Source of the DNA: Nevskiaceae bacterium
Lineage (GTDB): Bacteria; Pseudomonadota; Gammaproteobacteria; Steroidobacterales; Steroidobacteraceae
Reading direction: 5' to 3'
Length of the DNA: 64,000 bases
Assembly (NCBI GenBank): GCA_024234075.1
Contig: JACKOV010000002.1
Span: forward strand, 885,001-949,000
The notes under the pieces were generated by a model. The model made no database searches and had not been told where the DNA came from. It saw nothing but the letters and a program-made list of their open reading frames with translations. A program made the translations under genes and the position numbers. Within the stretch, counting starts at the first letter, position 1, and the number at the start of each line of letters is the position of its first letter. This document shows positions 44,718-53,631 of this stretch, piece after piece.

Positions 44718-45054
44718 ATGACCAGGAGGTATCCGGCGATCGCGGGAATCGCTGCCTCAAACCTGGCTCGCATCAGGATCGCGCTGATTGTCTCTGTGTT
44801 CGTTGCGGCTCGCGGTAGCGGCGGAAAGGGCGGCGTCCGAACTGGTTCAGCCGAGGCCGCGGAAACCGCCTAAAGAACGGCGTCGTGCTCACTGTCGACA
44901 AGAACGACAGCACGGCGCTGGCGGCTGCCGGCATCACGAGGGACACGCCGGATCCGGTCGGGGGCGCATCTTCGAGGACGCGAAGGGCGAACCGACCGGG
45001 GTGCTCGAAACGATCGTTGGAGGACCGTCGGTGTATCGCACGCCGGCCAGGTAG
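44718..45054 (+). pseudogene. Amidohydrolase (YtcJ-like) remnant with frameshift
   Basis: An ATG at 44718 opens a signal-peptide-like start (basic then hydrophobic, IRIALIVSVFVAA). From about 44885 one frame reads LTVDKNDSTALAAAGITRDT and PDPVGG, and the next frame continues RIFEDAKGEPTGVLE up to a stop at 45054. Together these match the segment AGITRDTPDPxGG-DxxGEPTGVL of YtcJ-like amidohydrolases (over 500 residues). Only about 50 residues of the enzyme remain and the frame changes near 44960-44970. The rest of the 473-bp space between the VOC and MHS carrier genes holds nothing I can support. Confidence 0.6.
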
Positions 45055-45109
45055 AGGCAGGGAGTTGAGGGCCGGATTTTTTGGTTGGCCCGACTGTCGG
45101 GGTCTGTTG

Positions 45110-46375
45110 CTACAGCTCCACATCTCTCGTTTCCCTGGCGTACAGCAGCCCCATCAGCGACAGCGCCGCCGCCGCCGAGAGGTAATAGCCCACGTACTGC
45201 AGATCGTAGGTGCGAGCCAGCCAAGTGGCGATGTATGGTGCCAGCGAGGCGCCGAAGATGCCGGCCAGGTTGAATGCCATCGAGGTCCCGCTGTAGCGGA
45301 CCGCGGTCGGGAAGAGTTCCGAGAGCTGAGTGCCGAGCGGCCCGTAGACGAAGCCGGTGAGCAGCAAGCCGACGATCATCAGCAGGTAGACGCTGGTCGT
45401 GCCGCCCTTCAGCAACGGGGCCATCGCCAGCCCGAACAGTATGATCATCGTGTTCACAGCGATCGCCGTCCTTCTCCTGGCCCGCTCGGCGAAACGCGCT
45501 GCCAGGGGTATCCCCAGGGCAAAGAAGAGGATCCCGACGAGCTGGATCACGAGGAACTCGTTGCGGGAGTAGCCCAGCATCGAGGTGCCCCACGAGAGGG
45601 TGAAAACGGTCATCAGGTAGAAAAGCACGAAGGCCGAGAGCGAGATCACGACACCGATGAGCAGGGTGCGCGGATGCTCGCGTACGACACTCAACATCGG
45701 AACTTTGACTCGCCGTTCGGCCGTCTTGGCGAATACCGGAGTCTCGGTAAGGGTGAGCCGGACGTAGAGGCCCAGCAGTACCAGCACTGCGCTGGCGAGG
45801 AAGGGAATCCGCCAGCCGAAGGCAAAGAACTGCTGGTCGGTCAGCAGTTCCGAGAGGAGCAGGAAGCTGCCGCCGGAGAGCAGGAAGCCGATCGGGGCAC
45901 CGAGTTGCGGGAAGACTCCGTACCAGGCGCGCTTTTCGGGCGGGGCGTTCTCGATCGCCAGCAGCACGGCGCCACCCCATTCGCCTCCCAGTCCGATGCC
46001 CTGGCCGAAGCGGCAGAGGGCCAGCAGCAGCGGGGCGGCGACACCGATCGATTCGTAGGTGGGCAGGAGGCCGATCATCACGGTCGAGAGCCCCATGGTC
46101 AGCAGCGCGGCCACCAGGGTGGCCTTGCGGCCGATCCGGTCACCGAAATGGCCGAAAACCACCGCACCGAGAGGTCGGGCGATGAAGGCGATCGAAAACG
46201 TGGCGAACGAGGCGAGCGTCGCCGTGGTGGGATCGGCTGTGGGGAAGAAGAGTTTCGGGAAGACCAGTACCGCTGCGGTCGCATAGATGTAGAAATCGAA
46301 GAACTCGATCGCGGTGCCGATCAGCGAAGCGAAGAGAACCTGGCCAGGGCGGTTGATTGGCTTGTGTTGGGGCAT
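45110..46375 (-). CDS. MFS transporter, metabolite:H+ symporter (MHS) family
   Basis: A 421-residue inner-membrane carrier with 12 predicted helices. It opens with the MHS signature GTAIEFFDFYIYATAA, has GHFGDRIGRKATL between helices 2 and 3, and GGEWGGAVLLAIENAP in the middle, like ShiA, ProP and KgtP. It should import an organic acid or osmolyte with protons. It lies beside an amidohydrolase remnant, suggesting a transporter whose catabolic partner was lost. Confidence 0.9.
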   Translation of the reverse strand: MPQHKPINRPGQVLFASLIGTAIEFFDFYIYATAAVLVFPKLFFPTADPTTATLASFATFSIAFIARPLGAVVFGHFGDRIGRKATLVAALLTMGLSTVMIGLLPTYESIGVAAPLLLALCRFGQGIGLGGEWGGAVLLAIENAPPEKRAWYGVFPQLGAPIGFLLSGGSFLLLSELLTDQQFFAFGWRIPFLASAVLVLLGLYVRLTLTETPVFAKTAERRVKVPMLSVVREHPRTLLIGVVISLSAFVLFYLMTVFTLSWGTSMLGYSRNEFLVIQLVGILFFALGIPLAARFAERARRRTAIAVNTMIILFGLAMAPLLKGGTTSVYLLMIVGLLLTGFVYGPLGTQLSELFPTAVRYSGTSMAFNLAGIFGASLAPYIATWLARTYDLQYVGYYLSAAAALSLMGLLYARETRDVEL

Positions 46376-46608
46376 GCTTCCGGGGCTACTGGTTGCTGCA
46401 GGATGCGACGGTCCGCTTCGGCGAGCTTGTCCGCAACGTCAGGAGCGAGGGGCCGCAGCATGTCACGGTGAACGGTCGCGACGCAGTGGTAGTGGTCTCT
46501 GCTGAGGAATTCCGTCGTCTGGAAGGCAACGTGAGTGGGGAGGTGCTGATCGCAGCTATGCAGATATCGCCTTCTCGCGGCCCGACCTCATCCGGCTGGT
46601 TCAGGTGA
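46357..46608 (+). pseudogene. Phd/YefM-type antitoxin fragment, no toxin
   Basis: The frame encodes YWLLQDATVRFGELVRNVRS followed by GPQHVTVNGRDAVVVVSAEE and FRRLEG, the core of Phd/YefM antitoxins, then GEVLIAAMQISPSRG. The normal start is missing: the only upstream starts are TTG codons lying inside the divergent carrier gene's 5' end, and the tail after SPSR is altered. No toxin frame follows in 250 bp. I read it as the relic of a toxin-antitoxin pair, probably cut at its 5' end. Confidence 0.6.
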
Positions 46609-46860
46609 GTTTCCGGGCTGCGAACAGCATGCCGAGACCGACTGCGACAATCGACCCCATGGCGATGGATGAGCGCATCATACAACGCGTAGCGGAAGTT
46701 CATGTCGCATGCGCCGCGAGAAGCCGCTGTGGCTGCTGGATCAGACTGGCAGCACCGGGCTCCCGTACGGCATTGAATATCTGACTGTTATGCCGGAAAT
46801 CGACGTTTTGCCAACGGGCCTGGCCGGCGCAGACGGAACGCTTCCCGGCGGTGCCGGCAT

Positions 46861-47844
46861 TCACACCGGCCAGACCCCCGCCAGCAGTTCGAACGATCGC
46901 AGCCGTGCTTCGAAATCGAACACGCTGCCGACCACCATCAGTTCGTCGGCAGCCGTACGGGCCAGCAGCTGGCTGAGCTCGGTGCGCACCGTGGCCGGTG
47001 AGCCGACTGCCGAAACGGCCAGCATCCGCGACGCCAGTTGTTTCTCGGCCGGCGACCAGAAGCTCTCGATGTCGTCGATCGGCGGGCGCTGCAAGCCGCG
47101 CTGGCCGCGATGCAGCAGCGCGTAGGATTGCTGCGCGGTGGTGAACAGCCGTCGCGCTTCGGCATCGGTGTCGGCGGCGATCACGTTGACGCCCACCATG
47201 GCATAGGGCTTCGGGTGTCGCGCCGACGGCTGGTAGCGCTCGCGATAGAGCCGCAGGGCATCGTCGAGGGCTTCGGGGGCGAAGTGCGAGGCGAAGGCAT
47301 ACGGCAGGCCGAGCGCGGCCGCGAGCTGCGCGCCATAGAGACTCGAGCCGAGGATCCACAACGGGACTTCGAGCCCTGCACCGGGCACGGCCTGTACGCG
47401 CTGGCCGGGTTGCAGGGGGCCGAACAGTGCCTGCAGCTCCTGGACGTCCTCGGGAAAGTACTCGGCCATGCGTGGGTCGCGCCGCAGCGCCTGCACGGTC
47501 ACGCCGTCGGTGCCGGGTGCGCGGCCTAGGCCGAGGTCGATCCGCCCCGGGTACAGCGACTCGAGCGTGCCGAACTGTTCCGCGATCACCAGCGGCGAGT
47601 GGTTGGGCAGCATCACGCCGCCGGCGCCGACGCGGATGGTGCGGGTGCCGCCGGCGAGGTAGCCGATCACTACCGCGGTGGCTGCGCTGGCGATGCCGGG
47701 CATGTTGTGGTGTTCAGCGACCCAGAAGCGGGTGTAGCCGAGCCGCTCCGCGTGTTGCGCCAGGCGCAGACTGCGCTGCAGCGCATCGCGTGGTGTAAGA
47801 CCCTCGGAGACGGGTACGAGATCGAGGATCGACAGTGCTGGCAT
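46861..47844 (-). CDS. LLM-class flavin oxidoreductase (MsnO8/YhbW type)
   Basis: A 327-residue luciferase-like protein: ILDLVPVSEGLTPRDALQRS at the N-terminus, FWVAEHHNMPGIASAATAVV, GGVMLPNHSPLVIAEQFGTL and RIDLGLGRAPGTD are diagnostic of the MsnO8/YhbW subgroup. It would use FMN to oxygenate or dehydrogenate an unknown substrate. It lies 75 bp behind the CMD gene on the same strand as the TonB receptor and exported VOC genes, possibly the last gene of that group. Confidence 0.9.
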   Translation of the reverse strand: MPALSILDLVPVSEGLTPRDALQRSLRLAQHAERLGYTRFWVAEHHNMPGIASAATAVVIGYLAGGTRTIRVGAGGVMLPNHSPLVIAEQFGTLESLYPGRIDLGLGRAPGTDGVTVQALRRDPRMAEYFPEDVQELQALFGPLQPGQRVQAVPGAGLEVPLWILGSSLYGAQLAAALGLPYAFASHFAPEALDDALRLYRERYQPSARHPKPYAMVGVNVIAADTDAEARRLFTTAQQSYALLHRGQRGLQRPPIDDIESFWSPAEKQLASRMLAVSAVGSPATVRTELSQLLARTAADELMVVGSVFDFEARLRSFELLAGVWPV

Positions 47845-47919
47845 GGCGTCGGTAGCGGTGAGGGTGGCGGAGAAGGGCGGCGCGATGCAGACGGGTCGGT
47901 CGCGGTATTGCGGCGACGG

Positions 47920-48495
47920 TCAGCCCGGTGGAGGCAGCGGCGCGCCGAACTCGCAGTAGTCTTCCTTCTCGACGAGATCGTAGGTGAACAGGAACTTCGC
48001 CATGCCGGTCAGCACGGCCATCGTGATGCCGAGCTCGAAGATCTGGGCGTCGTCGAAATGGGCGCGCAGCTCGCGATAGATCTCGGCATCGAGCTGGCCG
48101 GCCGGATTGGTCAAGGTCATCTGCCCTGCGAGCCGCAAGGCCGCGCGCTCAGCCGGGTCCCATAGTGACGATTCGGGGTCGTCGATCGCGCGCAGTTGGG
48201 CTTCGCTGAGGCCGGCTTCGCGCGCATCGAGGCGGTTGCCTTTGTTGCAGAACGCGCAGCCGTGCACGGTCGAGAGCCGCAGTCGCACCAGCTCCTTGAT
48301 CCGCAGCGGCACGCGTCCGCCATGGAACACGCGCTGGTAGAACTCGCCGTACCAGCTAAACAGCTCCGGCGCGTGTGCGGCGACCTGGATGAAGGTGGCG
48401 TCGCCGCGGATCGCCAGCGCACGGTCGTAGGAAGCCTGCATCGCAGGCGGCAGGGCGTCACGCTCGATGCGCGGCAGCTGCGGCTGGGGTTTCAT
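47920..48495 (-). CDS. Carboxymuconolactone decarboxylase/AhpD-like protein
   Basis: A 191-residue all-helical protein with the CMD/AhpD core: LRIKELVRLRLSTVHGCAFC carries the CxxC pair Cys80/Cys83 and is followed by a second-helix His region. The Cys pair suggests AhpD-like peroxidase or disulfide-reductase chemistry rather than lactone decarboxylation. It sits between a TonB receptor and an LLM oxidoreductase, so it may protect against or work with oxidative steps there. Confidence 0.85.
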   Translation of the reverse strand: MKPQPQLPRIERDALPPAMQASYDRALAIRGDATFIQVAAHAPELFSWYGEFYQRVFHGGRVPLRIKELVRLRLSTVHGCAFCNKGNRLDAREAGLSEAQLRAIDDPESSLWDPAERAALRLAGQMTLTNPAGQLDAEIYRELRAHFDDAQIFELGITMAVLTGMAKFLFTYDLVEKEDYCEFGAPLPPPG

Positions 48496-48519
48496 GCATC
48501 GAGGGTAACACTGAAAGCG

Positions 48520-48553
48520 CGAGGGCCGGGAATCTCGCGACTCCCGGCCCTCG
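48520..48553 (-). terminator. Stem-loop behind the TonB receptor gene
   Basis: CGAGGGCCGGGA (48520-48531) and TCCCGGCCCTCG (48542-48553) form a perfect 12-bp stem with a 10-base loop, 50 bp past the receptor stop on the minus strand. CGCTTTC follows on that strand. It probably separates receptor transcription from the CMD gene, at least in part. Confidence 0.6.
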
Positions 48554-48603
48554 TTTCCAGGCTCGAAGCCCTCGGAGCCTCCGCAGGGAAGGCTCCTGGG
48601 TGC

Positions 48604-50877
48604 TCAGAACTTGTAGCGGACGCGTGCGCCCCAGCTGCCCGGGCGATCCAGGAACTGGAACGGCCCGAACGCCGTCGTCGGATAGGCCTTGTCCGCGCAG
48701 TTGCGGCAGTCGACCGACAGCGTCAGACCCGGCGCGTTCTCGAACGCGAACGCAAGCTGGGCATTGATGTAGCCCTGCGCGCCCGACCAGGTGCCGTTGG
48801 TGCTCTGCGGGCTGCCGGTGGTGCCGATCGCGTACTCGTCGCTGTAGTTCCAGCCGAGCGAGGGCGAGAGGGTGACCGAGCCGACCTGGATGTCGTAGGT
48901 CGCGCTCAGGCTGATCGTGTAGTCCGGCGAACGCACCGGGGTGGCGATGTTGCCGAACTGGTCCACGAAGTTCGCGTTGCAGGCCGGTGCACCCTGGTAG
49001 AACGCGGCCGGGTTGGCGCGACAGGCCGCCGCCTGGGCGAGCACGCTGGCGCTGATGTCGGTGAACTTCGCGTTCTGGATGCCGATGCCGGCCACCAGCG
49101 TGAAGTTGTCCGTCGGTGCCCACTCGGCGTCGATCTCCAGGCCCTTGTTGTCGAGGTTGGCCGGGTTGGTGGTCGTCGAGATCTGCGTGCCGTTGACGTC
49201 GATGCGCGCCGGGATCTGGATGTCGTCGGTGATCGAGTAGAACGCGGTCACGTTCATGCGCAGGGTGTTGTCTAGGAAGGTCGAGCGCATGCCGAGCTCG
49301 TACGACCACACCTTCTCGGGCTTGAACGGGATGAACGCGGTGTTGGCTGCGGCGCGTGCCGGCCAGCCACCGGACTTGAAGCCGTTGGTCGCCGAGGCGA
49401 AGAAATTGACGTCGTCGGTGGCTTTGAAGCTCAGCGCCACGCGCGGTGTCCAGACCTGTTCCTTGAGCTCCAGCGGGATGCCGGCAGCGGCCACGGCGGC
49501 GGTCGAGAACGCGGGGCCGGCCGCGCCCGGATTACGCTCGATCGCGAAGTCCTTCTTCTCGTCGGTGTAGCGCAGACCGAGGGTTGCGGTCCAGCGATCG
49601 GCGAACTGGTAGTCGCCCTGCGCGTAGAACGCATAGGTGTCGAGACCGTTCTTCATGGTGCGGTCGCCCGCGACCGAGAAGACGCCGGTGATCGCATTGG
49701 TGCTGGCGTTGGCGAAATCGGTGACGTTGTCCTCGCTGAGCCAATAGGCGCCGGCCACCCAGGTCAGGGTGTCGCCGAAGCTTGCGCCGTTGAGCTTGAA
49801 CTCCTGCGAGACCTGCTCGTGCTCGCCCATGTTCAGGAGCGGCGTGAAACCGCGAGTCGTGGTCACGCGTGGCAGCTCGCCGCCCGAATCGACCAGGAAG
49901 TCGTGATCGGTCTTGCGATAGCCGGTGATCGAGCTGAGGCTGAGCTGGTTGTTGATGTCCCACTTCAGGTTCAGGGTCGCCGCCTGGGTGGTCGCCTCGT
50001 TGCCGGGCTTCAGAGTCGCTTTCTTGCCGGTGAAGGTGCCGACCAGTGCGCCCTGCAGCAGGTTGTTGTGGATGACGCGCCGGTCATCGCCCTCGACCAC
50101 GTTCAGGAAGTTGCTGTTGCGGTCGTCGACGTATTCGAGCACCAGGTCTGCGGTGACCACGTCGCTAGGCAGGAAGCGAAGGTCGATGCGGGCGCCGGTG
50201 GCATCACGATCGTTGAAATCGATACCCGTCGACAGCTGAGTCGCGTAGCCGTCGTCCTTGAGCCGGTAGGCCGAGAACTTGGTCAGGAAGCGGTCGGAGA
50301 CCGGTACGTCGATCGAGGCGCGCATCTGCTTCAGACCGAAGCGGCCGACGCCCGCCTCGATGTAGCCCTTCTGCTCGGTACCGGGCTTGCGCATCACGAC
50401 ATTGATGGCGCCGCCAGTGGTGTTGCGGCCAAACAGCGTGCCCTGCGGGCCGCGCAGCACCTCTATGCGCTCCACGTCGAACATGCTGAAGTTGTTGTGG
50501 TTCTGGCGCGAGATGTAGACGTCGTCGACATAGGTGCCTACCGGTATGTCGAAGGTCGCGATCGACTCGGCGTTGCCGATGCCGCGGATGTAGAGTGAGC
50601 TCGAGGTGCCGACGCCGACGTTGGCGTTGCCGGTCAGGTTCGGCACGTTGCGCACCAGGTCGTAGGTGTCGGTGATGCCGCGGGCGGCGAGCTGGTCGCC
50701 GGAGAACGCGCTGATCGCAATCGGTACGTCCTGCAGGCTCTGTTCGCGGCGCTGCGCCGTGACGGTGATTTCCTCGAGGCCGCTGCCAGTCGGTGCGTCC
50801 TGTGCCATGCCAGTGTTGCCGGCGATAGCTGCAGCAACTGCCGCAGCCAGCGATGATGCTGACGTGTTCTTCTTCAC
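48604..50877 (-). CDS. TonB-dependent outer-membrane receptor
   Basis: A 757-residue receptor. The GTG at 50877 is preceded by GGAGAA at a 6-base spacing and gives a signal peptide (KKNTSASSLAAAVAAAIAG, cleavage near MAQDAP); the frame is open 40 codons further but with no signal features. Then come the TonB box EEITVTAQRR, the plug (VPIAISAFSGDQLAARG, IEVLRGPQGTLFGRNTTGGA) and a barrel ending ARVRYKF. The piece DCRNCADKAYP near the C-terminus has two Cys that may form a disulfide. It is encoded 46 bp behind an exported VOC protein and opposite an MFS carrier, together an uptake module. The ligand is unknown. Confidence 0.93.
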   Translation of the reverse strand: MKKNTSASSLAAAVAAAIAGNTGMAQDAPTGSGLEEITVTAQRREQSLQDVPIAISAFSGDQLAARGITDTYDLVRNVPNLTGNANVGVGTSSSLYIRGIGNAESIATFDIPVGTYVDDVYISRQNHNNFSMFDVERIEVLRGPQGTLFGRNTTGGAINVVMRKPGTEQKGYIEAGVGRFGLKQMRASIDVPVSDRFLTKFSAYRLKDDGYATQLSTGIDFNDRDATGARIDLRFLPSDVVTADLVLEYVDDRNSNFLNVVEGDDRRVIHNNLLQGALVGTFTGKKATLKPGNEATTQAATLNLKWDINNQLSLSSITGYRKTDHDFLVDSGGELPRVTTTRGFTPLLNMGEHEQVSQEFKLNGASFGDTLTWVAGAYWLSEDNVTDFANASTNAITGVFSVAGDRTMKNGLDTYAFYAQGDYQFADRWTATLGLRYTDEKKDFAIERNPGAAGPAFSTAAVAAAGIPLELKEQVWTPRVALSFKATDDVNFFASATNGFKSGGWPARAAANTAFIPFKPEKVWSYELGMRSTFLDNTLRMNVTAFYSITDDIQIPARIDVNGTQISTTTNPANLDNKGLEIDAEWAPTDNFTLVAGIGIQNAKFTDISASVLAQAAACRANPAAFYQGAPACNANFVDQFGNIATPVRSPDYTISLSATYDIQVGSVTLSPSLGWNYSDEYAIGTTGSPQSTNGTWSGAQGYINAQLAFAFENAPGLTLSVDCRNCADKAYPTTAFGPFQFLDRPGSWGARVRYKF

Positions 50878-50923
50878 TCGCACTTCTCCGTGATGGTCAT
50901 GCGCCGCCCCTGACTGGGACGAC

Positions 50924-51976
50924 TTACTCTTCGACGATTTCGAGCAGCTCTCCGGCCGCACCACGCACGGTGGCCGAACGACGCCCGCCATAGGCAAGAC
51001 CGTCCTGGACGGCCGGCGGGGTGATGAACGGGAGCTTCAAGGCATCGAGGCTGGGCACGCTGACCGTGGTGATCGCGACGCCCGGGGGCAATTCGCCCGG
51101 GTGCCGCAGACGGGCCGTGGCCGGCGGCGTGTAGCCGTCGAGTTCGAATAGATTGCCCTGCTGGGCCAGCCGCATGGTCGTCAGCGGCGTGCCGTGATCG
51201 GCGGGCAGGCGCTGGGCACGTTGTACGACGCCGATCGGCGAGGGGCGGATGGCACCGGCCGTGAGGCCGAAAGCATTGTTGTACCAGTCGACCATCGCCT
51301 GGATGTCCGGGCCGGCAAGCACCATGATGAACACGCGGCCGATCGGGCCGCCGGGCGCTGGCAGCGGCGAGCGGCTGCGGTCGCCGGTTTCGCTGGTCAG
51401 GTAGAGTACTTCGCCCGAGCGTCCCTCGACCTGGAAGGCGCGTATGCTCGGATAGCCTTTGAGGTTTGCCGGCTCGCCGATTACCTTGAAGGGGCTGCCC
51501 TGGAAGCGCGCGTAGGTCGCATCGGTATCATCGACGACGATCTCGATGCTGTTCCAGCCGTAGGTGGTCAGCGGGCGATAGCCCTTGATCGCCGGGGTGC
51601 GCACGGCACGGATGAAGACGTCGGGGTGGGTATCCGAGCTCAACAACACATAGGGGCGGCCGGAGGCGCGCGGGGCATCCCAGCTTGCCGCGAGGGCAGG
51701 CGAGACCTTGCCGCGTTCGCGGACCGTGTAGCCCAGGTAGCGCCCGTAGTCCTTTTCGACCTGGGCCAGGTCGGAGGTGGCGATGGTCGCGACGCGGAAA
51801 CGTTGCAGCAGGGGAGCGGCTTGCGCCGGGACGCTCATCGACAACAATCCAAGTGTTGCGACCACGCTGCAGAGCAGGGCGGCACGGGATGCCGCTTTTG
51901 CCCGGCCTGCTCCAGAGGGCTGGCAGGACCGTGGTACACGCATGAAAAACCGGGGGATCTTGAGATCATGACGCAT
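50924..51976 (-). CDS. Exported two-domain VOC-like protein
   Basis: A 350-residue protein. An N-terminal region with basic residues and the hydrophobic core AALLCSVVATLGLLSMSVPA ends at AQA, about residue 53, indicating export. Two VOC-type units follow (about 58-205, RVATIATSDLAQVEKDYGRY; and 215-350, GRVFIMVLAGPDIQAMVDWY). Secreted VOC proteins beside TonB receptors are unusual; it could bind or transform the ligand in the periplasm. The ATG at 51976 has no strong ribosome-binding site; a second Met 11 codons on is possible. A palindrome lies just upstream. Confidence 0.8.
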   Translation of the reverse strand: MRHDLKIPRFFMRVPRSCQPSGAGRAKAASRAALLCSVVATLGLLSMSVPAQAAPLLQRFRVATIATSDLAQVEKDYGRYLGYTVRERGKVSPALAASWDAPRASGRPYVLLSSDTHPDVFIRAVRTPAIKGYRPLTTYGWNSIEIVVDDTDATYARFQGSPFKVIGEPANLKGYPSIRAFQVEGRSGEVLYLTSETGDRSRSPLPAPGGPIGRVFIMVLAGPDIQAMVDWYNNAFGLTAGAIRPSPIGVVQRAQRLPADHGTPLTTMRLAQQGNLFELDGYTPPATARLRHPGELPPGVAITTVSVPSLDALKLPFITPPAVQDGLAYGGRRSATVRGAAGELLEIVEE

Positions 51977-51984
51977 CGTCCAGA

Positions 51985-51999
51985 GATACTATCAGTATC
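51985..51999. promoter_or_regulatory. Palindromic operator candidate GATACT-ATC-AGTATC
   Basis: A perfect 6+6 inverted repeat with a 3-base centre lies in the 62-bp gap between the divergent exported-VOC and MFS genes, 9 bp before the first and 39 bp before the second. Its place suits a regulator that controls both directions. No regulator gene is adjacent. Confidence 0.45.
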
Positions 52000-52038
52000 G
52001 AAGCTGTCCTGCACCATGGCTCGTGGGAGCGCTGGGTG

Positions 52039-53382
52039 ATGTCCAATTGTGGTGTAAACGAGACAGCCTGGCCCAGTTCCCGCTATGCCTGGTTCGTGGT
52101 CTTTCTGCTGGTGCTCGCCTACGCGATCGGCGTCGTCGACCGGATCGTCATCGGTCTGCTGACCCAGTCGATCAAGGCCGATCTGCAGCTCAGCGACACC
52201 GACCTCGGGGTGATCCAGGGCTTCGCGTTCAGCCTGTTCTACGCCATGTTCGCACTGCCGGTCGGGCTGCTGGTCGATCGCTGGAAGCGGGTGCCGGTGC
52301 TCTGGGCCGGCGTGCTGATCTGGAGCGTCGCCACGGTGTTCTGCGGGCTGGCGGGTTCGTTCGCGATGCTGTTCCTCGCCCGGGTCTTCGTCGGTGCCGG
52401 CGAATCGACCACCACGCCGGCCTCCTCGTCGATCATCGCCGACTACTTCCCGCCGGCGCAGCGCGCCAAGGCCTATGGCGTGTTCGCGATGGGCGGTTCG
52501 CTAGGCATCGGTATCGCCTACCTGCTCGGCAGCATCGCGATCCAGGTGGCCGCCGGCATCAAGGAATGGACGCCCGGGATTTTCGGCGCGTTCCGCGAGT
52601 GGCAGATCGTGTTTTTCGTGATCGGCGCGCCGGGCATCCTGCTGGCGGCGGTGATGGCCTTTGCGATCCGCGAACCGCTGCGCCGCGGCGCCCTTGCGAC
52701 CACCGAGAAGATCTCGCTGGTGCCACTGTGGCGCGAGATGCGGACCAATCGCCTCGCGCTGGTGACCATCATGCTCGGCACGATCATGAACGTGATGATC
52801 GTCAACGCCCAGCTGGCCTGGTTTCCGACGCTGTTTTTCCGGGTCCACGGCTGGACCCCGGCGCAGGTGGGCAATGTGCTGGCGTCGGTGGGTGTGCCTT
52901 TCGGCCTGTTCAGTGCGCTGACCGCCGGTTGGGTGCTGTCCTGGCTGGCGAAGCGTGGCCGCGACGATGGCCCGGTGCTGGTGATGGGGCTGCAATGCGT
53001 CGCCTGGGCGATATTCGGCACCGCCAAATGTCTTGCGCCGACGCCGCAGCTGGCGCTCGCCGGCCATGTGATGACCTCGTTGTTTGCCACCTGGGCGGTG
53101 ACCTCGGCGCTGACGGCCCTGAACCAGATCACGCCGAATCGCCTGCGCGGCCAGGTCGTCGCGGTCTACACCTTGCTGACGGCATTCGTCGGGGTCGCGC
53201 TCGGTTCGGTGGTCGTCGGGGTGTTGAACGATCACGTGTTCACCGATCCGAAAGGCATCGCTCCGAGCCTTGCCCTGGTCTGCTTCACCGGCGGGCTGGC
53301 GGGCATCGCACTGCTCGCCTATGGTCGCCGCGCGTATCTCGCGGCCGTCATCCGCGGCCGGGACTTCGCCGATGTGACCTGA
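52039..53382 (+). CDS. MFS transporter, Spinster-like
   Basis: A 447-residue, 12-helix carrier closely related in plan to the one at 4835-6169: both have a DR near the end of helix 1, LGxxQGFAFxxFY, LPxGLLVDRW between helices 2 and 3, and GAGESTTTPASSSIIADYFP in helix 4. An ATG at 52039 directly follows a GTG; GGGAG lies upstream. It is divergent from the exported VOC and TonB receptor genes and probably moves the same compound across the inner membrane. Confidence 0.88.
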   Translation: MSNCGVNETAWPSSRYAWFVVFLLVLAYAIGVVDRIVIGLLTQSIKADLQLSDTDLGVIQGFAFSLFYAMFALPVGLLVDRWKRVPVLWAGVLIWSVATVFCGLAGSFAMLFLARVFVGAGESTTTPASSSIIADYFPPAQRAKAYGVFAMGGSLGIGIAYLLGSIAIQVAAGIKEWTPGIFGAFREWQIVFFVIGAPGILLAAVMAFAIREPLRRGALATTEKISLVPLWREMRTNRLALVTIMLGTIMNVMIVNAQLAWFPTLFFRVHGWTPAQVGNVLASVGVPFGLFSALTAGWVLSWLAKRGRDDGPVLVMGLQCVAWAIFGTAKCLAPTPQLALAGHVMTSLFATWAVTSALTALNQITPNRLRGQVVAVYTLLTAFVGVALGSVVVGVLNDHVFTDPKGIAPSLALVCFTGGLAGIALLAYGRRAYLAAVIRGRDFADVT

Positions 53383-53631
53383 TGCCGCGGCTGTCGCCGG
53401 ATGGCGACTGCGGGGAGAGGCCGCAGCCTCGCACATCGCTGGGTGAGCTCACGTACGCACGACCGGCCCGGGCCCAAGTAAACTGCCGGGTCTGGATGGC
53501 GGACACGGTCGCTCGGCGGTCCCGGTTTGTCAGAAAATGTGAAGTCCGTTGTCTTGCTGCAGTGGCGCGGCGACGGGCTCAGGGGTACACAGGCAATTTC
53601 CACGGCTCGACAACCACTGAGGATTCAAGAC

